Shown here: in pieces, positions 26,662 to 35,638 of the stretch
Layout of the letters: each line of letters opens with the position of its first letter
Numbering within the stretch: the first letter of the stretch is position 1
Translations under genes and position numbers: made by a program
Assembly: GCF_029457495.1 (NCBI RefSeq)
Contig: NZ_CP120361.1
Coordinates: 4,912,001 to 4,976,000, forward strand
Source of the DNA: Chelativorans sp. AA-79
Lineage (GTDB): Bacteria; Pseudomonadota; Alphaproteobacteria; Rhizobiales; Rhizobiaceae
DNA: 64,000 nucleotides
Direction: 5' to 3'
The notes under the pieces: model-generated
What the model saw: the letters and a program-made list of their open reading frames with translations, nothing else
The model's database searches: none
What the model was told of the DNA's origin: nothing

Positions 26662-27852
26662 TCAGACCCTCGCGAGCGCCTGTTCGATGTCCTTGAGCAG
26701 GTCGTCCGCGTCCTCAAGCCCGAGCGACAAACGGAGTGTTCCCTGCCGGATGCCCGCTTCGAGCCGCGCTTCCTCCGAAAGGTTCTTGTGCGTGGTGGTC
26801 GCGGGATGGGTGATCAGGCTCTTGGCATCGCCGAGATTGTTGGAGATGCGGATGATTTCCAATGCGTTGGAGAAGGCGAAGGCCGCCTGCTTTCCGCCCT
26901 TGAGATCAAGGCAGACGAGCGTCGAGCCGCCCTTCATCTGGCGTCGCACGAGATCCGCCTGCGGGTGGTCGGGCCGGCCGGGATAGATCACGCGGGAGAC
27001 TTTCGGATGCTCGGCCAGGTAATCGGCCACGCGTCCCGCGCTTTCCATCTGCTGGCGCACGCGCACGGGGAGGGTCTCCAGCCCTTTCAGCAGCGTCCAG
27101 GCGTTGAAGGGCGAAAGGCTGGGCCCGGTGTGGCGGAAATAGTCGTGCAGGTTCTCGTCGATCCATTCCTTGTCGGAAAGCACGATGCCGCCGAGACACC
27201 GCCCCTGGCCGTCGATATGCTTGGTGGCGGAATAGACCACCACGTGGGCGCCGAGCTCCAGCGGCTTCTGCAGCAGCGGCGTGGCGAAGACATTGTCCAC
27301 CACCAGCCGCGCGCCAGTGCTGTCGGCGAGCTTCGCGATACCCGCGATGTCGCAGACCTCGAGCGTCGGGTTGGTCGGGCTTTCAAGGAAAAAGAGCTTC
27401 GTGTTCGGGCGTACGGCCTCTTCCCACGCATCGAGCTTCGATCCGTCGACAAGCGTCGTCTCGATGCCGTAGCGCGGCATCAGCGTCTCCACCACCCAGC
27501 GGCAGGAGCCAAAGAGCGCGCGGGCCGCCACGACGTGGTCGCCGACCTTCACCGAGCAGAGAAGCGCGGCGGCGACCGCGGCCATGCCGGAGGCGGTGGC
27601 GCGGGCATCCTCGGCGCCTTCGAGCGCGCACATGCGGCTCTCGAACATGTCCACAGTGGGATTGGCATAGCGGGAATAGATGAAGCCCGGATCCTCGCCC
27701 TTGAAGCGGGCTTCGGCCGCCTCGGCGGTCTCATAGACGAAACCCTGGGTCAGATAGAGAGCTTCCGAGGTCTCACCGAAGGGCGAACGCAGCGTGCCGC
27801 CATGAACGAGGCGGGTTTGAGGCTTCCAGTCGTCGTTGAATCTCTTCGTCAT
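26662..27852 (-). CDS. metZ: O-succinylhomoserine sulfhydrylase
   Basis: A 396-residue PLP enzyme of the Cys/Met metabolism family. Visible marks: TRLVHGG, SRYANPTVDMFE, ASGMAAVAA, FLESPTNPTLEV, the PLP lysine in VYSATKHIDGQG, and THPATTTHKNL near the C-terminus. It forms homocysteine from O-succinylhomoserine and sulfide in methionine synthesis. ATG 27852 is chosen; the longer open frame would start inside the terminator hairpin of the leader. A SAM-II riboswitch and terminator precede it, consistent with repression by S-adenosylmethionine. Confidence 0.95.
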   Translation of the reverse strand: MTKRFNDDWKPQTRLVHGGTLRSPFGETSEALYLTQGFVYETAEAAEARFKGEDPGFIYSRYANPTVDMFESRMCALEGAEDARATASGMAAVAAALLCSVKVGDHVVAARALFGSCRWVVETLMPRYGIETTLVDGSKLDAWEEAVRPNTKLFFLESPTNPTLEVCDIAGIAKLADSTGARLVVDNVFATPLLQKPLELGAHVVVYSATKHIDGQGRCLGGIVLSDKEWIDENLHDYFRHTGPSLSPFNAWTLLKGLETLPVRVRQQMESAGRVADYLAEHPKVSRVIYPGRPDHPQADLVRRQMKGGSTLVCLDLKGGKQAAFAFSNALEIIRISNNLGDAKSLITHPATTTHKNLSEEARLEAGIRQGTLRLSLGLEDADDLLKDIEQALARV

Positions 27853-27865
27853 CGCTCTGCTCAAC

Positions 27866-27890
27866 AAAAAACCGGCCGCGGAAAGCCGGT
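27866..27890 (-). terminator. Intrinsic terminator between riboswitch and metZ
   Basis: On the minus strand ACCGGC pairs with GCCGGT around an 8-base loop and is followed by TTTTTTG. It ends 13 bp before the metZ start and directly follows the SAM-II aptamer, so it can act as the expression platform. Confidence 0.75.
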
Positions 27891-27906
27891 CGAGCATCGA
27901 GCGCGG

Positions 27907-27959
27907 CCTTTTAGCGACTTCTTTAACGTGGCTGCAAGCCGACCGGCCAAATCACCACG
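27907..27959 (-). ncRNA. SAM-II riboswitch (metA motif) in the metZ leader
   Basis: The minus strand reads CGTGGTGATTTGGCCGG, a middle GCTTGCAGCCACG and then TTAAAGAAGTCGCTAAAAGG. CGTGG pairs with CCACG to form P1, the GATTT and TTAAA-type linkers and the GCTAAAAGG 3' strand form the H-type pseudoknot of the SAM-II class. The element is well known before met genes in alphaproteobacteria. It begins only a few bases after the predicted transcription start and is followed by a terminator. Confidence 0.9.
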
Positions 27960-27969
27960 GGATAAATGT

Positions 27970-27998
27970 CCTTTAGCCCCGGCTTTCGCTTGCGTCAA
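27970..27998 (-). promoter_or_regulatory. Candidate sigma-70 promoter of metZ
   Basis: On the minus strand TTGACG (27998-27993) and TAAAGG (27975-27970) are 17 bp apart. Transcription would start near 27963, just before the riboswitch stem. The -35 is good, the -10 poor. Confidence 0.5.
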
Positions 27999-28003
27999 TC
28001 GCG

Positions 28004-29131
28004 GTGCACAGTAAAGGTCCGGTCAAGTTTCTCAAGGGGGAAGGATTGGCAAGCACAGGCATCCTGCCGGATAAGGAGATCGCGGCACTGTTCGAGAGCG
28101 GTGCGCTTACCGCGCCACGCCCGCTCGATCCGGACCAGGTGCAGCCCGCGAGCCTCGATCTGCGCCTGGGCGCGGTGGCTTATCGCGTGCGCGCGAGCTT
28201 TCTGCCCGGCCCCGGTTCCCGCGTGGCCGAAAAGCTGGAGCGGCTGAGGCTGCACGAAATTCCCCTGGATGACGGCGCGGTGCTGGAGACCGGCTGCGTC
28301 TACATCGTGCCGCTCACGGAAAGCCTCGTCCTTCCCGCCGATGTCTCCGCCTCGGCCAACCCGAAAAGCTCCACGGGGCGGCTCGACATCTTCACCCGCG
28401 TGATGACGGATCACGGGCAGGAGTTCGACAAGATCGCCGCCGGCTATTCCGGCCCGCTTTATCTGGAGGTGAGCCCGCGCACTTTCCCGATCGTCGTGCG
28501 CCCCGGCTCGCGCCTGTCGCAGATCCGCTTCCGCCGCGGCAATGCGCTGCTCACCGAGAGCGATCTCGCCGATCTTCATGAGCGGGAGACGCTGGTGGCG
28601 GCCGAACGGCCCAGTATCTCAGGCGGAGGAATAGCACTCTCCATCGACCTCGAAGGCGGGCCCGACGGGCTCGTCGGCTACCGCGCCAAGCACCACACGA
28701 GCCTGATCGACGTTGACCGCAAGGCAGCTCACGAGATCCACGACTTTTGGGAACCGCTCTACAATCACGGCTCGAAGGATCTCATTCTCGACCCGGACGA
28801 GTTCTATATCCTCGTCTCGCGCGAAGCTGTGCACGTGCCCCCGGCATACGCCGCCGAAATGACGCCGTTTGACCCGTTGGTGGGTGAATTCCGGGTCCAC
28901 TATGCCGGCTTCTTCGATCCCGGATTCGGGCATTCCGCTGCCGGGGGCACGGGCAGCCGCGCGGTTCTCGAAGTGCGCAGCCACGAAGTGCCGTTCATCC
29001 TGGAGCACGGGCAAATCGTCGGGCGGCTGGTCTATGAACGCATGAGCGCACTTCCAAGCTCGCTTTACGGGGCGGATCTCAAGTCAAACTATCAGGGCCA
29101 GGCGCTGAAGCTCTCCAAGCACTTCCGCTAA
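28004..29131 (+). CDS. dcd: 2'-deoxycytidine 5'-triphosphate deaminase, two-domain form
   Basis: A protein of up to 375 residues that spans two dCTP-deaminase/dUTPase-like folds, about twice the E. coli Dcd length. The first domain has QPASLDLRLG, SANPKSSTGRLDIF and the second FDPGFGH with VPFILEHGQIVGRLVYERM. It makes dUTP from dCTP for thymidylate synthesis. The start is uncertain: GTG 28004 gives the longest form, but TTG 28046 follows GGGGGAAGGA closely and begins at the conserved GILPDKEI segment, so the shorter 361-residue form may be real. It is divergent from metZ. Confidence 0.88.
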   Translation: MHSKGPVKFLKGEGLASTGILPDKEIAALFESGALTAPRPLDPDQVQPASLDLRLGAVAYRVRASFLPGPGSRVAEKLERLRLHEIPLDDGAVLETGCVYIVPLTESLVLPADVSASANPKSSTGRLDIFTRVMTDHGQEFDKIAAGYSGPLYLEVSPRTFPIVVRPGSRLSQIRFRRGNALLTESDLADLHERETLVAAERPSISGGGIALSIDLEGGPDGLVGYRAKHHTSLIDVDRKAAHEIHDFWEPLYNHGSKDLILDPDEFYILVSREAVHVPPAYAAEMTPFDPLVGEFRVHYAGFFDPGFGHSAAGGTGSRAVLEVRSHEVPFILEHGQIVGRLVYERMSALPSSLYGADLKSNYQGQALKLSKHFR

Positions 29132-29148
29132 AGCAGCGCCGACCGGCC

Positions 29149-29949
29149 TCAGGAGAGGGGCCGGGCGATCAGCTTGCGGTAGAGATGCCAGCTCGCATGC
29201 CCCAGGATGGGCAGGACGACCGCGAGCCCGGCAAAGAGCGGCACCATGCCGATCACGAGCAGCACGGCCACGATCAGTCCCCAAGCCAGGATTTCCAAGG
29301 GGTTGCGCATGAAAGCCCTGACCGAGCTGTGGACCGCCGCATAGGCTCCCACGTCGCGATCGAGCAGTAGCGGAAAGGCGACGACACTCGCCGCCAGCGC
29401 GATCACGGCGAAGACGAGGCCGACGGCATTGCCAAGAATGATCAGTATCCAGCCTTCCCGCGTCGTGAAGACGTCGCGCACGAACGCGCCCGTTTCCGGT
29501 GGAACAGACCCGAAGAGCACATTGTAGAGCGCGCTTGCGGCGTAGAGCCAGAGAAGGAAGATGACGGCGAGCAGCATCCCTACCACCGCAATCGAGTAAC
29601 GGGCGGGGGAGCGGCGTACTTCCAGCGCATGCCGCCATGAGGTCTCGATCCCCATTTCGCGCCTTCGGCTGATCTCGTAGAGGCCGATCGCGGCGAAGGG
29701 GCCCACCAGTGCGAAACCCGCCATCAGCGGATAGAGGAGCGGTAGTGCGTTGTTGCCTGAGGTCCAGTAGGCAAAGATGATGCCTGCGACCGGATAGATC
29801 AGCGCCACGAAGGCATAATGGGAGGGTTTTTCCCAAAAGTCCTCGGCGCCCCTCCTCAGGCAGTCGGAAAGGTCGCTCATCCGAATCTTGCGCACGGCGG
29901 GATAGACCAGCCTCTCGCTGGCGCCGGCGATGACGTGGAACTCGGCCAT
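29149..29949 (-). CDS. DUF2189 integral membrane protein
   Basis: A 266-residue protein with six predicted helices and the DUF2189 pattern: VRKIRMSDLSDCLRRGAEDF at the start, YPVAGIIFAYWTSG, LLYPLMAGFALVGPFAAIGLYEISRR, and RDVGAYAAVHSSVRAFMRNP. The family is common in alphaproteobacteria and its function is unknown; similarity to cytochrome c oxidase subunit I has been noted for some members but no heme ligands are evident here. GGAGGAAA precedes the ATG. It converges on the dCTP deaminase gene with a 17-bp gap. Confidence 0.85.
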   Translation of the reverse strand: MAEFHVIAGASERLVYPAVRKIRMSDLSDCLRRGAEDFWEKPSHYAFVALIYPVAGIIFAYWTSGNNALPLLYPLMAGFALVGPFAAIGLYEISRRREMGIETSWRHALEVRRSPARYSIAVVGMLLAVIFLLWLYAASALYNVLFGSVPPETGAFVRDVFTTREGWILIILGNAVGLVFAVIALAASVVAFPLLLDRDVGAYAAVHSSVRAFMRNPLEILAWGLIVAVLLVIGMVPLFAGLAVVLPILGHASWHLYRKLIARPLS

Positions 29950-30102
29950 TGTCCATTTCCTCCACGCTAGTTGGGGCGGAAGCGGTTCCCGGCGTGAAGT
30001 CGAACGGAAGCTGCGAGGCCGCTATCCGCCTGTCCCGAAGATATAACGCCTTCAGCCGCCCTTGTCGCCCCTTCGGGTCCACACAAAGGTTTGAGCAGCG
30101 GC

Positions 30103-30131
30103 TTGACAGGGCGCGGGCGAAAGGCAATCTA
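30103..30131 (+). promoter_or_regulatory. Promoter of tRNA-Gly
   Basis: A perfect -35 TTGACA (30103-30108), 17-bp spacer and AATCTA (30126-30131) lie just before the tRNA, placing the transcription start about 3 bases before its 5' end. Confidence 0.7.
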
Positions 30132-30140
30132 CAGGAGCGC

Positions 30141-30215
30141 GCGGGTGTAGTTCAGTGGTAGAACGCAAGCTTCCCAAGCTTGATGTCGTGGGTTCGATCC
30201 CCATCGCCCGCTCCA
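30141..30215 (+). tRNA. tRNA-Gly (anticodon CCC)
   Basis: The 75-base cloverleaf is complete: 7-bp acceptor GCGGGTG / CGCCCGC with one G-U pair, D stem GTTC/GAAC, anticodon stem CAAGC/GCTTG with loop TTCCCAA (anticodon CCC), T arm GTGGG-TTCGATC-CCCAT, discriminator T and encoded CCA. No integrase or duplicated 3' end was seen nearby, so the gene does not appear to be an occupied attachment site. Confidence 0.95.
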
Positions 30216-30314
30216 GACAATTTCAAGCAACTGCTCAACTCGCTGCATTGCGGTGTCTCGTATACCGCAATGGGAGGCCTGCTTCGCGAATTCGAAGCGC
30301 TGCGGAACCGGAAC

Positions 30315-30938
30315 CTAACGAAACGCCCTCGCTGCCAGCACGATGCGTGCGACGGCGGTGTAAAGCGTGAGCGCGGCGAAGAGATAGGCGAGTATCGGGA
30401 ACCAGGCGGGCAGCAGGCAGACGAGCAGGAAGAAGATCAGCGTTTCGCCCGCCTCCGCAAGTCCGACCGTGAAAAAGAAACTCTTCTCACCGCGGATGAG
30501 GGTCATCAGGCGCCGCTTTTCCGCGATGGTCGCGTAGGCGAGGAAGCTTGCACCGTTCACGTAGAAGGAAAAAAGCAGTACGGCGCCAGAAACGGCGTTG
30601 GCGGCGGGATCATGGATGACGAAGGCCAGGGGAATCGCCCCGTAGAAGACGAAGTCGAGCACGATATCGAGATATCCGCCCAAATCCGTACGGCCTTTGA
30701 GATGGGCTACCGCACCGTCGAGCCCGTCGCCCAGACGGCTCAGGAGGATGAGCGCGATCGCCAGCCAGAACCACCCGACGACCACCGCGGCGCCGGCGCA
30801 AAGACCGACCAGAAGACTTGCGATGGTGACCGCATTCGCAGAGATCCCCTCGTTGGCCAGTCGCGCGCCGATTGCCATGAGAAGAGGCTCCAGTTTCCGT
30901 CGTCCCCAGCCGTCGATCACGCGCAATTCCCCGCTCAT
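30315..30938 (-). CDS. CDP-alcohol phosphatidyltransferase family membrane protein
   Basis: A 207-residue polytopic protein. The family signature is present in a variant form: DGLDGAVAH, eight residues, then GGYLDIVLD, keeping the four metal-binding Asp residues but with Gly-Ala in place of the usual Ala-Arg. The family transfers a phospho-alcohol group from a CDP-lipid, as in phosphatidylglycerol and phosphatidylcholine synthesis. Four to six helices are visible. Acceptor unknown; the changed Ala-Arg position argues against assigning it to PgsA or PcsA. It diverges from apaG. Confidence 0.85.
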   Translation of the reverse strand: MSGELRVIDGWGRRKLEPLLMAIGARLANEGISANAVTIASLLVGLCAGAAVVVGWFWLAIALILLSRLGDGLDGAVAHLKGRTDLGGYLDIVLDFVFYGAIPLAFVIHDPAANAVSGAVLLFSFYVNGASFLAYATIAEKRRLMTLIRGEKSFFFTVGLAEAGETLIFFLLVCLLPAWFPILAYLFAALTLYTAVARIVLAARAFR

Positions 30939-31034
30939 ACCATCGGCATTGATCTATAGCCTTGCGGGATACATATCACCTGTCACAATGTCGTCATGCG
31001 CTGCCGGGGGCCGGAAGCCAGCCTGAGGTGGACC

Positions 31035-31427
31035 ATGTACAGGGCCGTTACTCACGATATCGAGGTGTCCGTAGAGCCGTTCTTCCTGCCGGATCACTCC
31101 GAGCCGGAGGAGAACCGCTATGTCTGGGCCTATCAGGTGACGATCGCCAATCATTCAAGGGAGAGCGTCAAGGTGCTTGCGCGTTACTGGCACATCACCG
31201 ACGCCATGGGTCGCGTGCAGGAAGTGCGCGGCGAAGGCGTGGTCGGTGAACAGCCGGAGATCGAGCCGGGTAACAGCTTCCGCTACACGTCGGGCTGCCC
31301 GCTCTCCACCTCCTCCGGCATCATGGTAGGGCACTACACGATGGAGACCGACGACGGCGAGATGCTGGAGGTGGACATCCCCGCCTTCTCACTCGATTTT
31401 CCGGGCGACGAGGTGTCGGTGAATTGA
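31035..31427 (+). CDS. apaG: ApaG protein
   Basis: A 130-residue ApaG, the normal length, from the ATG that follows GAGGTGG. Characteristic segments: [24 protein letters not shown] ([12 protein letters not shown]), [32 protein letters not shown]. ApaG has a fibronectin-type III fold and is linked to Co2+/Mg2+ homeostasis and diadenosine tetraphosphate levels, but its biochemical activity is unclear. It stands alone between a divergent membrane enzyme and the convergent hslO operon. Confidence 0.95.
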   Translation: MYRAVTHDIEVSVEPFFLPDHSEPEENRYVWAYQVTIANHSRESVKVLARYWHITDAMGRVQEVRGEGVVGEQPEIEPGNSFRYTSGCPLSTSSGIMVGHYTMETDDGEMLEVDIPAFSLDFPGDEVSVN

Positions 31428-31554
31428 AAGACGTCGGGTGAATAGGGGCGATCGCCGCCTCATTCTTGCCCGCCGGTGAGACGTAGGATCAAGCTTGGGG
31501 GGTCCCATTCGCATCAAGGCCGGTGACAAGGTGCGGTCGAAGCAATAGCCGCTC

Positions 31555-32541
31555 CTACTCCTCGAACTCCTTGGGATCGAAAAGATATTCCTTGGAACAA
31601 AATTCACAGTTGACGCGGATGACGCCCTCCTGCGTGCTCTCCTCGATCTCCTCGGCGGTAAAGCCGTCGAGGATCGACTTGATCTTCTCGCGCGAGCAGG
31701 AGCAGTTGTCGATCACGTCCACGCCCCCGAAAACGCGCACGCCCTGCTCGTGGAACAGGCGGTAGAGCAGCCGTTCCGCGCCCACGGTGGGATCGAGCAG
31801 TTCATCGATCTCCACTGTGTCGAGGAGCGCCAGCGCCTCCTGCCAGGCATTGTCCTCGGGATGGCCGTTGCCGGGATCGTCCTCGTCGCCATCCCCGCCT
31901 GGAAGATCCGCCATGCGAGCGCGCTCTGGCGCGGAAGGCAGGAACTGGATCAGGACGCCGCCAGCGCGCCAGCGCTCTTCAGCACCCTCACCGGGCGTGA
32001 CGATGCGCGCCACGCCCAGCCGAACCTCGGTAGGAATCTGCTCCGATTGGCGGAAATAGGTGCGTGCGACGTCTTCCAGCGTCGACCCGTCGAGTTGGAC
32101 AATGCCCTGATAGCGCTGGGTGTAGGGGCCCTGATCAATGGTAAGCGCCAGCACGCCTTCACCGAGAAGCGCCTCGGGCGAGGCCTCACCGCGGGCGACG
32201 GCCTCGGCGAGCCGCTCCTCGTCGAAGCGAGCATAGGCGCGCACGGAGCCGGGCGTGGAGAAATCCGCCACCAGCATGTCGACCGGCCCGTCGGAGCGTG
32301 TCTGGACAATGAACTTGCCGTCGAATTTCAGCGAGCTGCCGAGCAGGATCGTGAGCACGATGACCTCCGCGAGCAGGCGGGAGACCGGCTCCGGATAGGC
32401 ATGGCGCGCCAGGATCTGGTCGAGCATCGGCCCGACCTGAACGGCACGGCCGCGCACGTCCAGGGCCTCCACGTCGAAGGGAACGACATGGTCGTCGCCG
32501 GCGAAGCCGAAATCGCCAAGCTTTACGTTGTCCTCACTCAC
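31555..32541 (-). CDS. hslO: Hsp33 redox-regulated chaperone
   Basis: A 328-residue Hsp33. The start is GTG 32541, overlapping the argF stop by 4 bp (GTGA); the open frame continues upstream only over argF. The C-terminal zinc-switch cysteines are present as CSC and, 29 residues on, CEFC. Other marks: [34 protein letters not shown] and FTAEEIEE. Reduced Hsp33 binds zinc and is inactive; oxidation releases zinc and activates holdase function. It is the last gene of argD-argF-hslO, a gene order common in Hyphomicrobiales. Confidence 0.95.
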   Translation of the reverse strand: MSEDNVKLGDFGFAGDDHVVPFDVEALDVRGRAVQVGPMLDQILARHAYPEPVSRLLAEVIVLTILLGSSLKFDGKFIVQTRSDGPVDMLVADFSTPGSVRAYARFDEERLAEAVARGEASPEALLGEGVLALTIDQGPYTQRYQGIVQLDGSTLEDVARTYFRQSEQIPTEVRLGVARIVTPGEGAEERWRAGGVLIQFLPSAPERARMADLPGGDGDEDDPGNGHPEDNAWQEALALLDTVEIDELLDPTVGAERLLYRLFHEQGVRVFGGVDVIDNCSCSREKIKSILDGFTAEEIEESTQEGVIRVNCEFCSKEYLFDPKEFEE

Positions 32542-33455
32542 GAGGCGAGGCACCAGGCGAGAACGGCTTTCTGTGCATGCAGGCGGTTTTCCGCCTCGTC
32601 GAACACCACCGAGTGCGGCCCGTCGATCACGGCATCCGTCACCTCCTCGCCGCGATGGGCGGGCAGGCAGTGCATGAAAAGAGCATCCTTCTTGGCGAAG
32701 CTCATCAACCTCTCGTTCACTTGATAGGGCTGGAACACGTTGTGCCCGCGAGCGCGGTGCTCCTGGCCCATGGAGACCCAGGTATCGGTGACCACGCAGT
32801 CCGCATCCCTGACCGCCGCTTCCGGATCGTTCGTCAGCGTGATACGGCCGCCATTGGCCTGCGCCCACTCCAGATAGTGTGTGGCAGGCTCGCTGCCAAC
32901 CGGCGTGGCGACATTGAGCCGGAAGCCGAAGCGGGCGGAAGCCTCGACAAGCGAGTGCAACACGTTGTTACCGTCGCCGGACCAGGCGAAGAGGCGATCC
33001 TTCACGCTGCCGCGGTGCTCCTCGAAGGTCATGATGTCGGCCATGATTTGGCAGGGATGCGTGTCGTCCGTAAGCCCGTTGATGACCGGCACGGTGGCGT
33101 TGTCGGCAAGCTCCAGAAGCCGCTCATGGGCGGTGGTGCGGATCATGATCGCGTCCACATAGCGCGACAGCACCTTGGCGGTGTCGGCGATGGTCTCGCT
33201 GCGGCCGAGCTGCATTTCCGCGCCCGTCAACATGATGGTCTCGCCGCCGAGCTGGCGCATGGCGACATCGAAGGAGACGCGAGTGCGGGTGGAGGGCTTG
33301 TCGAAAATCATCGCAAGCACCTTGCCCTCATAGGGCTTATCGCCCTGGCCGGCTTTCAGCCGCTGCTTGCGGCTCAGCGCATCGTCCATCATGAAACGCA
33401 GATCGGCCGATGAAACGGCTGAAAGATCGATGAAATGACGCGGCATGCCGTTCAT
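32538..33455 (-). CDS. argF: Ornithine carbamoyltransferase
   Basis: A 305-residue enzyme with the carbamoyl-phosphate motif STRTR in [27 protein letters not shown], and the ornithine motif [12 protein letters not shown] near the C-terminus. It makes citrulline from ornithine and carbamoyl phosphate in arginine synthesis. Its ATG overlaps the argD stop by 4 bp and its stop overlaps hslO, so the three genes are translationally coupled. Confidence 0.97.
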   Translation of the reverse strand: MNGMPRHFIDLSAVSSADLRFMMDDALSRKQRLKAGQGDKPYEGKVLAMIFDKPSTRTRVSFDVAMRQLGGETIMLTGAEMQLGRSETIADTAKVLSRYVDAIMIRTTAHERLLELADNATVPVINGLTDDTHPCQIMADIMTFEEHRGSVKDRLFAWSGDGNNVLHSLVEASARFGFRLNVATPVGSEPATHYLEWAQANGGRITLTNDPEAAVRDADCVVTDTWVSMGQEHRARGHNVFQPYQVNERLMSFAKKDALFMHCLPAHRGEEVTDAVIDGPHSVVFDEAENRLHAQKAVLAWCLAS

Positions 33456-34657
33456 CCCCTGCCTGCCGAAGCCACCGCCGGAGACGGTGCCAGGGCTTGC
33501 GCCGCACGGTGGATGCGCTCCAGCCCGTCCTGAATCTCCTCGTCGGTGACAGTGAGGGGCGGAAGCAGGCGCAGCACGTTCTCGCCCGCCGGTGCACCCA
33601 GCATCTTTTCCTCCCGCATGGACTGCTGGAGAGCGGAATTGGGCACCTTGCAGCGGATGCCGAGCAAAAGGCCTTCGCCACGGATCTCCTCCACGACGTC
33701 GGGGAAGGAGTCGGCGATCGCGGCGAGGCCCTGCTTCAAGAGCAGGCCCTTGCGCGCCACCTCGTCGAGGAAGCCCGGCTCCAGCACCACGTCAAGCACG
33801 GCGTTGCCCACCGCCATGGCGAGCGGATTGCCGCCGAAGGTGGTGCCGTGCACGCCCGGCGTCATGCCCTTGGCGGCTTCGTCGGTCGCAAGGCAGGCGC
33901 CGAGCGGAAAGCCGCCTCCGATGCCCTTGGCGATGGCGACAATGTCCGGCGTGATGCCCGACCATTCATAGGCGAAGAGCTTGCCGGTACGGCCGACGCC
34001 GGTCTGTACCTCGTCGAGGATCAGGAGCAGGCCGTGTTTGTCACAGAGTTCACGCAGCCCGCGGAGGAACTGGGCGGGCGCCATGCGGATGCCGCCTTCG
34101 CCCTGGATGGGCTCTACGAGGACGGCAGCCGTCTCCTGCGTGATGGCCTTTTCCGCCGCCTTCAGATCGCCGAAGGCAACCTGATCGAAACCTTCGACCT
34201 TGGGCCCGAAACCTTCGAGGTATTTCTCCTGCCCGCCGGCGGCGATCGTCGCCAGCGTGCGGCCGTGGAAGGCGCCTTCGAAGGTGATGATGCGGAAGCG
34301 GTTCTCCTCGCCGTTCACATAGTGATGGCGACGCGCCGTCTTGATGGCGCATTCGAGCGCCTCGGCGCCGGAATTGGTGAAGAAGACCTTGTCGGCGAAA
34401 CTCGCCTCGGCCAAGCGCTCGCCAAGGCGACGTTGCCCGGGAATCTCGTAGAGATTGGAGACATGCCACAGTTTGCTGGCCTGCTCGGCGAGCGCGGACA
34501 CCAGATGCGGATGAGCGTGACCGAGCGAGTTCACTGCGATGCCGGCGGCGAAATCGAGATATCGGTTCCCGTCGGAAGTGATCAGCCAGACCCCTTCCCC
34601 ACGCTCGAAGGAAAGGGGAAGCCTGGCAAATGTATCGAAAAGCGCCGAACCGCTCAT
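33452..34657 (-). CDS. argD: Acetylornithine aminotransferase
   Basis: A 401-residue class III aminotransferase from ATG 34657, chosen for GGAGAAGG just upstream; an open frame reaching 34852 has no family similarity. Marks: [48 protein letters not shown], the PLP lysine in [12 protein letters not shown], and [11 protein letters not shown]. It converts N-acetylglutamate semialdehyde to N-acetylornithine and often also serves lysine synthesis. First gene of the operon. Confidence 0.96.
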   Translation of the reverse strand: MSGSALFDTFARLPLSFERGEGVWLITSDGNRYLDFAAGIAVNSLGHAHPHLVSALAEQASKLWHVSNLYEIPGQRRLGERLAEASFADKVFFTNSGAEALECAIKTARRHHYVNGEENRFRIITFEGAFHGRTLATIAAGGQEKYLEGFGPKVEGFDQVAFGDLKAAEKAITQETAAVLVEPIQGEGGIRMAPAQFLRGLRELCDKHGLLLILDEVQTGVGRTGKLFAYEWSGITPDIVAIAKGIGGGFPLGACLATDEAAKGMTPGVHGTTFGGNPLAMAVGNAVLDVVLEPGFLDEVARKGLLLKQGLAAIADSFPDVVEEIRGEGLLLGIRCKVPNSALQQSMREEKMLGAPAGENVLRLLPPLTVTDEEIQDGLERIHRAAQALAPSPAVASAGRG

Positions 34658-34716
34658 GGACACCTTCTCCGGGATATTGCGCGACCGTATGAAGCCGCAG
34701 GCCGATGAAACCAAAA

Positions 34717-34735
34717 TGCCGCCCCGAGGGCGGCA
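34717..34735 (-). other. 5'-terminal stem-loop in the argD leader
   Basis: An 8-bp perfect stem TGCCGCCC / GGGCGGCA with a 3-base loop, followed on the minus strand by TTTTGG. It would lie at the extreme 5' end of the argD message if the promoter at 34745-34773 is right. It could stabilise the message or be an abortive terminator. Confidence 0.4.
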
Positions 34736-34744
34736 CGCGGGCTT

Positions 34745-34773
34745 TTTATCAGCGTTTTCCCCCGGGAAGTCAA
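34745..34773 (-). promoter_or_regulatory. Candidate sigma-70 promoter of argD-argF-hslO
   Basis: On the minus strand TTGACT (34773-34768), 17-bp spacer and GATAAA (34750-34745). The start would be near 34738, giving an ~80-nt leader before argD. Confidence 0.5.
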
Positions 34774-34857
34774 CGAAAAGACTGGTTTCACGCCCCGAGC
34801 TCCACTGTGAAGGAAATGTGCATGGGTTCCCCCAAGTTGGGGAAAACCGCAAAAACC

Positions 34858-35005
34858 GATTCGCGAGCCGAGGCGGACTCTTGTCACCGAGTCAACCGAT
34901 AAGGTAGTTTGACCGCGTAACGACTAGATTTCGTGCGGCGGACCTTCAGACCCATGCAGATGTGGTGTCTACCGGGCTTTTGCCAGGTAGAGAGGCACCG
35001 GATTC
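34858..35005 (+). promoter_or_regulatory. Cluster of four GANTC (CcrM methylation) sites before gcrA
   Basis: GATTC 34858-34862, GACTC 34876-34880, GAGTC 34889-34893 and GATTC 35001-35005. Three sites fall within 36 bp. GANTC is the target of CcrM in alphaproteobacteria, and GcrA acts on methylated GANTC promoters, so self-regulation through methylation state is plausible. Confidence 0.6.
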
Positions 35006-35032
35006 CGCACGCTTGCACAGGAGCGTGTCCTG

Positions 35033-35578
35033 ATGAACTGGACAGACGAACGCGTCGAACTGTTGAAGAAGCTCTGGTCCGAGGGCCTGAGTGCGAGCCA
35101 GATCGCAGCGCAGTTGGGCGGCGTGAGCCGCAACGCCGTCATCGGCAAGGTGCACCGGCTGAAGCTGTCGGCCCGGGGACGGGCGGCGGCGGCGCCGGCG
35201 CGGCGGAAGAAGGCGGCGACCGCCGCCTCGGCGAGCAGCGCCAATGCCGCCGCCGGCCAGCGCCGGCAGCGTAGCACCGGCAGCGGCGGCAGCCGTCCGG
35301 TAGCCACATCGATCGGAGCGACTGCATTGAAGGTGCAGTTCGAGGAAGACGCGGTCGCCTATCAGTATATGCGCCCAGCCGCGGACGTGGTGATTCCGAT
35401 CTCGCGCAATCTGAAGCTCGTCGAGCTGACAGAGCGCACCTGCAAATGGCCGAACGGAGATCCCCTGGCGGAAGATTTCAGCTTCTGTGGGAGTGACACC
35501 GGCGATACCGGGCCGTATTGCACCTATCACTCAAGGCTGGCTTACCAGCCGGTATCGGAACGCCGCCGGAGCAGATAA
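35033..35578 (+). CDS. gcrA: GcrA cell-cycle regulator
   Basis: A 181-residue GcrA. The N-terminal DNA-binding domain reads MNWTDERVELLKKLWSEGLS, ASQIAAQLGGVSRNAVIGKVHRL, the hallmark of the family; an Ala/Arg-rich linker spans ~48-95; the C-terminal sigma-70-binding part contains LVELTERTCKWPNGDP and FCGSDTGDTGPYCTYHSRLAY. GcrA associates with RNA polymerase sigma-70 holoenzyme and activates promoters with methylated GANTC. AGGAG precedes the ATG. The gene stands alone, divergent from argD and closed by a strong terminator; its upstream region has four GANTC sites. Confidence 0.97.
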   Translation: MNWTDERVELLKKLWSEGLSASQIAAQLGGVSRNAVIGKVHRLKLSARGRAAAAPARRKKAATAASASSANAAAGQRRQRSTGSGGSRPVATSIGATALKVQFEEDAVAYQYMRPAADVVIPISRNLKLVELTERTCKWPNGDPLAEDFSFCGSDTGDTGPYCTYHSRLAYQPVSERRRSR

Positions 35579-35611
35579 GGGACGGGGCAACAACGAGCGG
35601 ACCGATGGCCT

Positions 35612-35638
35612 GGGCGGCGCAAGCCGCCCTCTTTTTTC
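35612..35638 (+). terminator. Rho-independent terminator of gcrA
   Basis: Perfect 7-bp stem GGGCGGC / GCCGCCC with GCAA loop followed by TCTTTTTTC, 34 bp after the gcrA stop. Confidence 0.85.

Noticed and set aside
30246..30272. 9-bp inverted repeat CATTGCGGT / ACCGCAATG after the tRNA-Gly gene
   Set aside because: It has no T tract and no repeated tRNA end or integrase nearby, so neither terminator nor attachment site is supported.
34909..34930. TTGACC and TAGATT before gcrA as a promoter
   Set aside because: The spacing is only 10 bp, too short for sigma-70.
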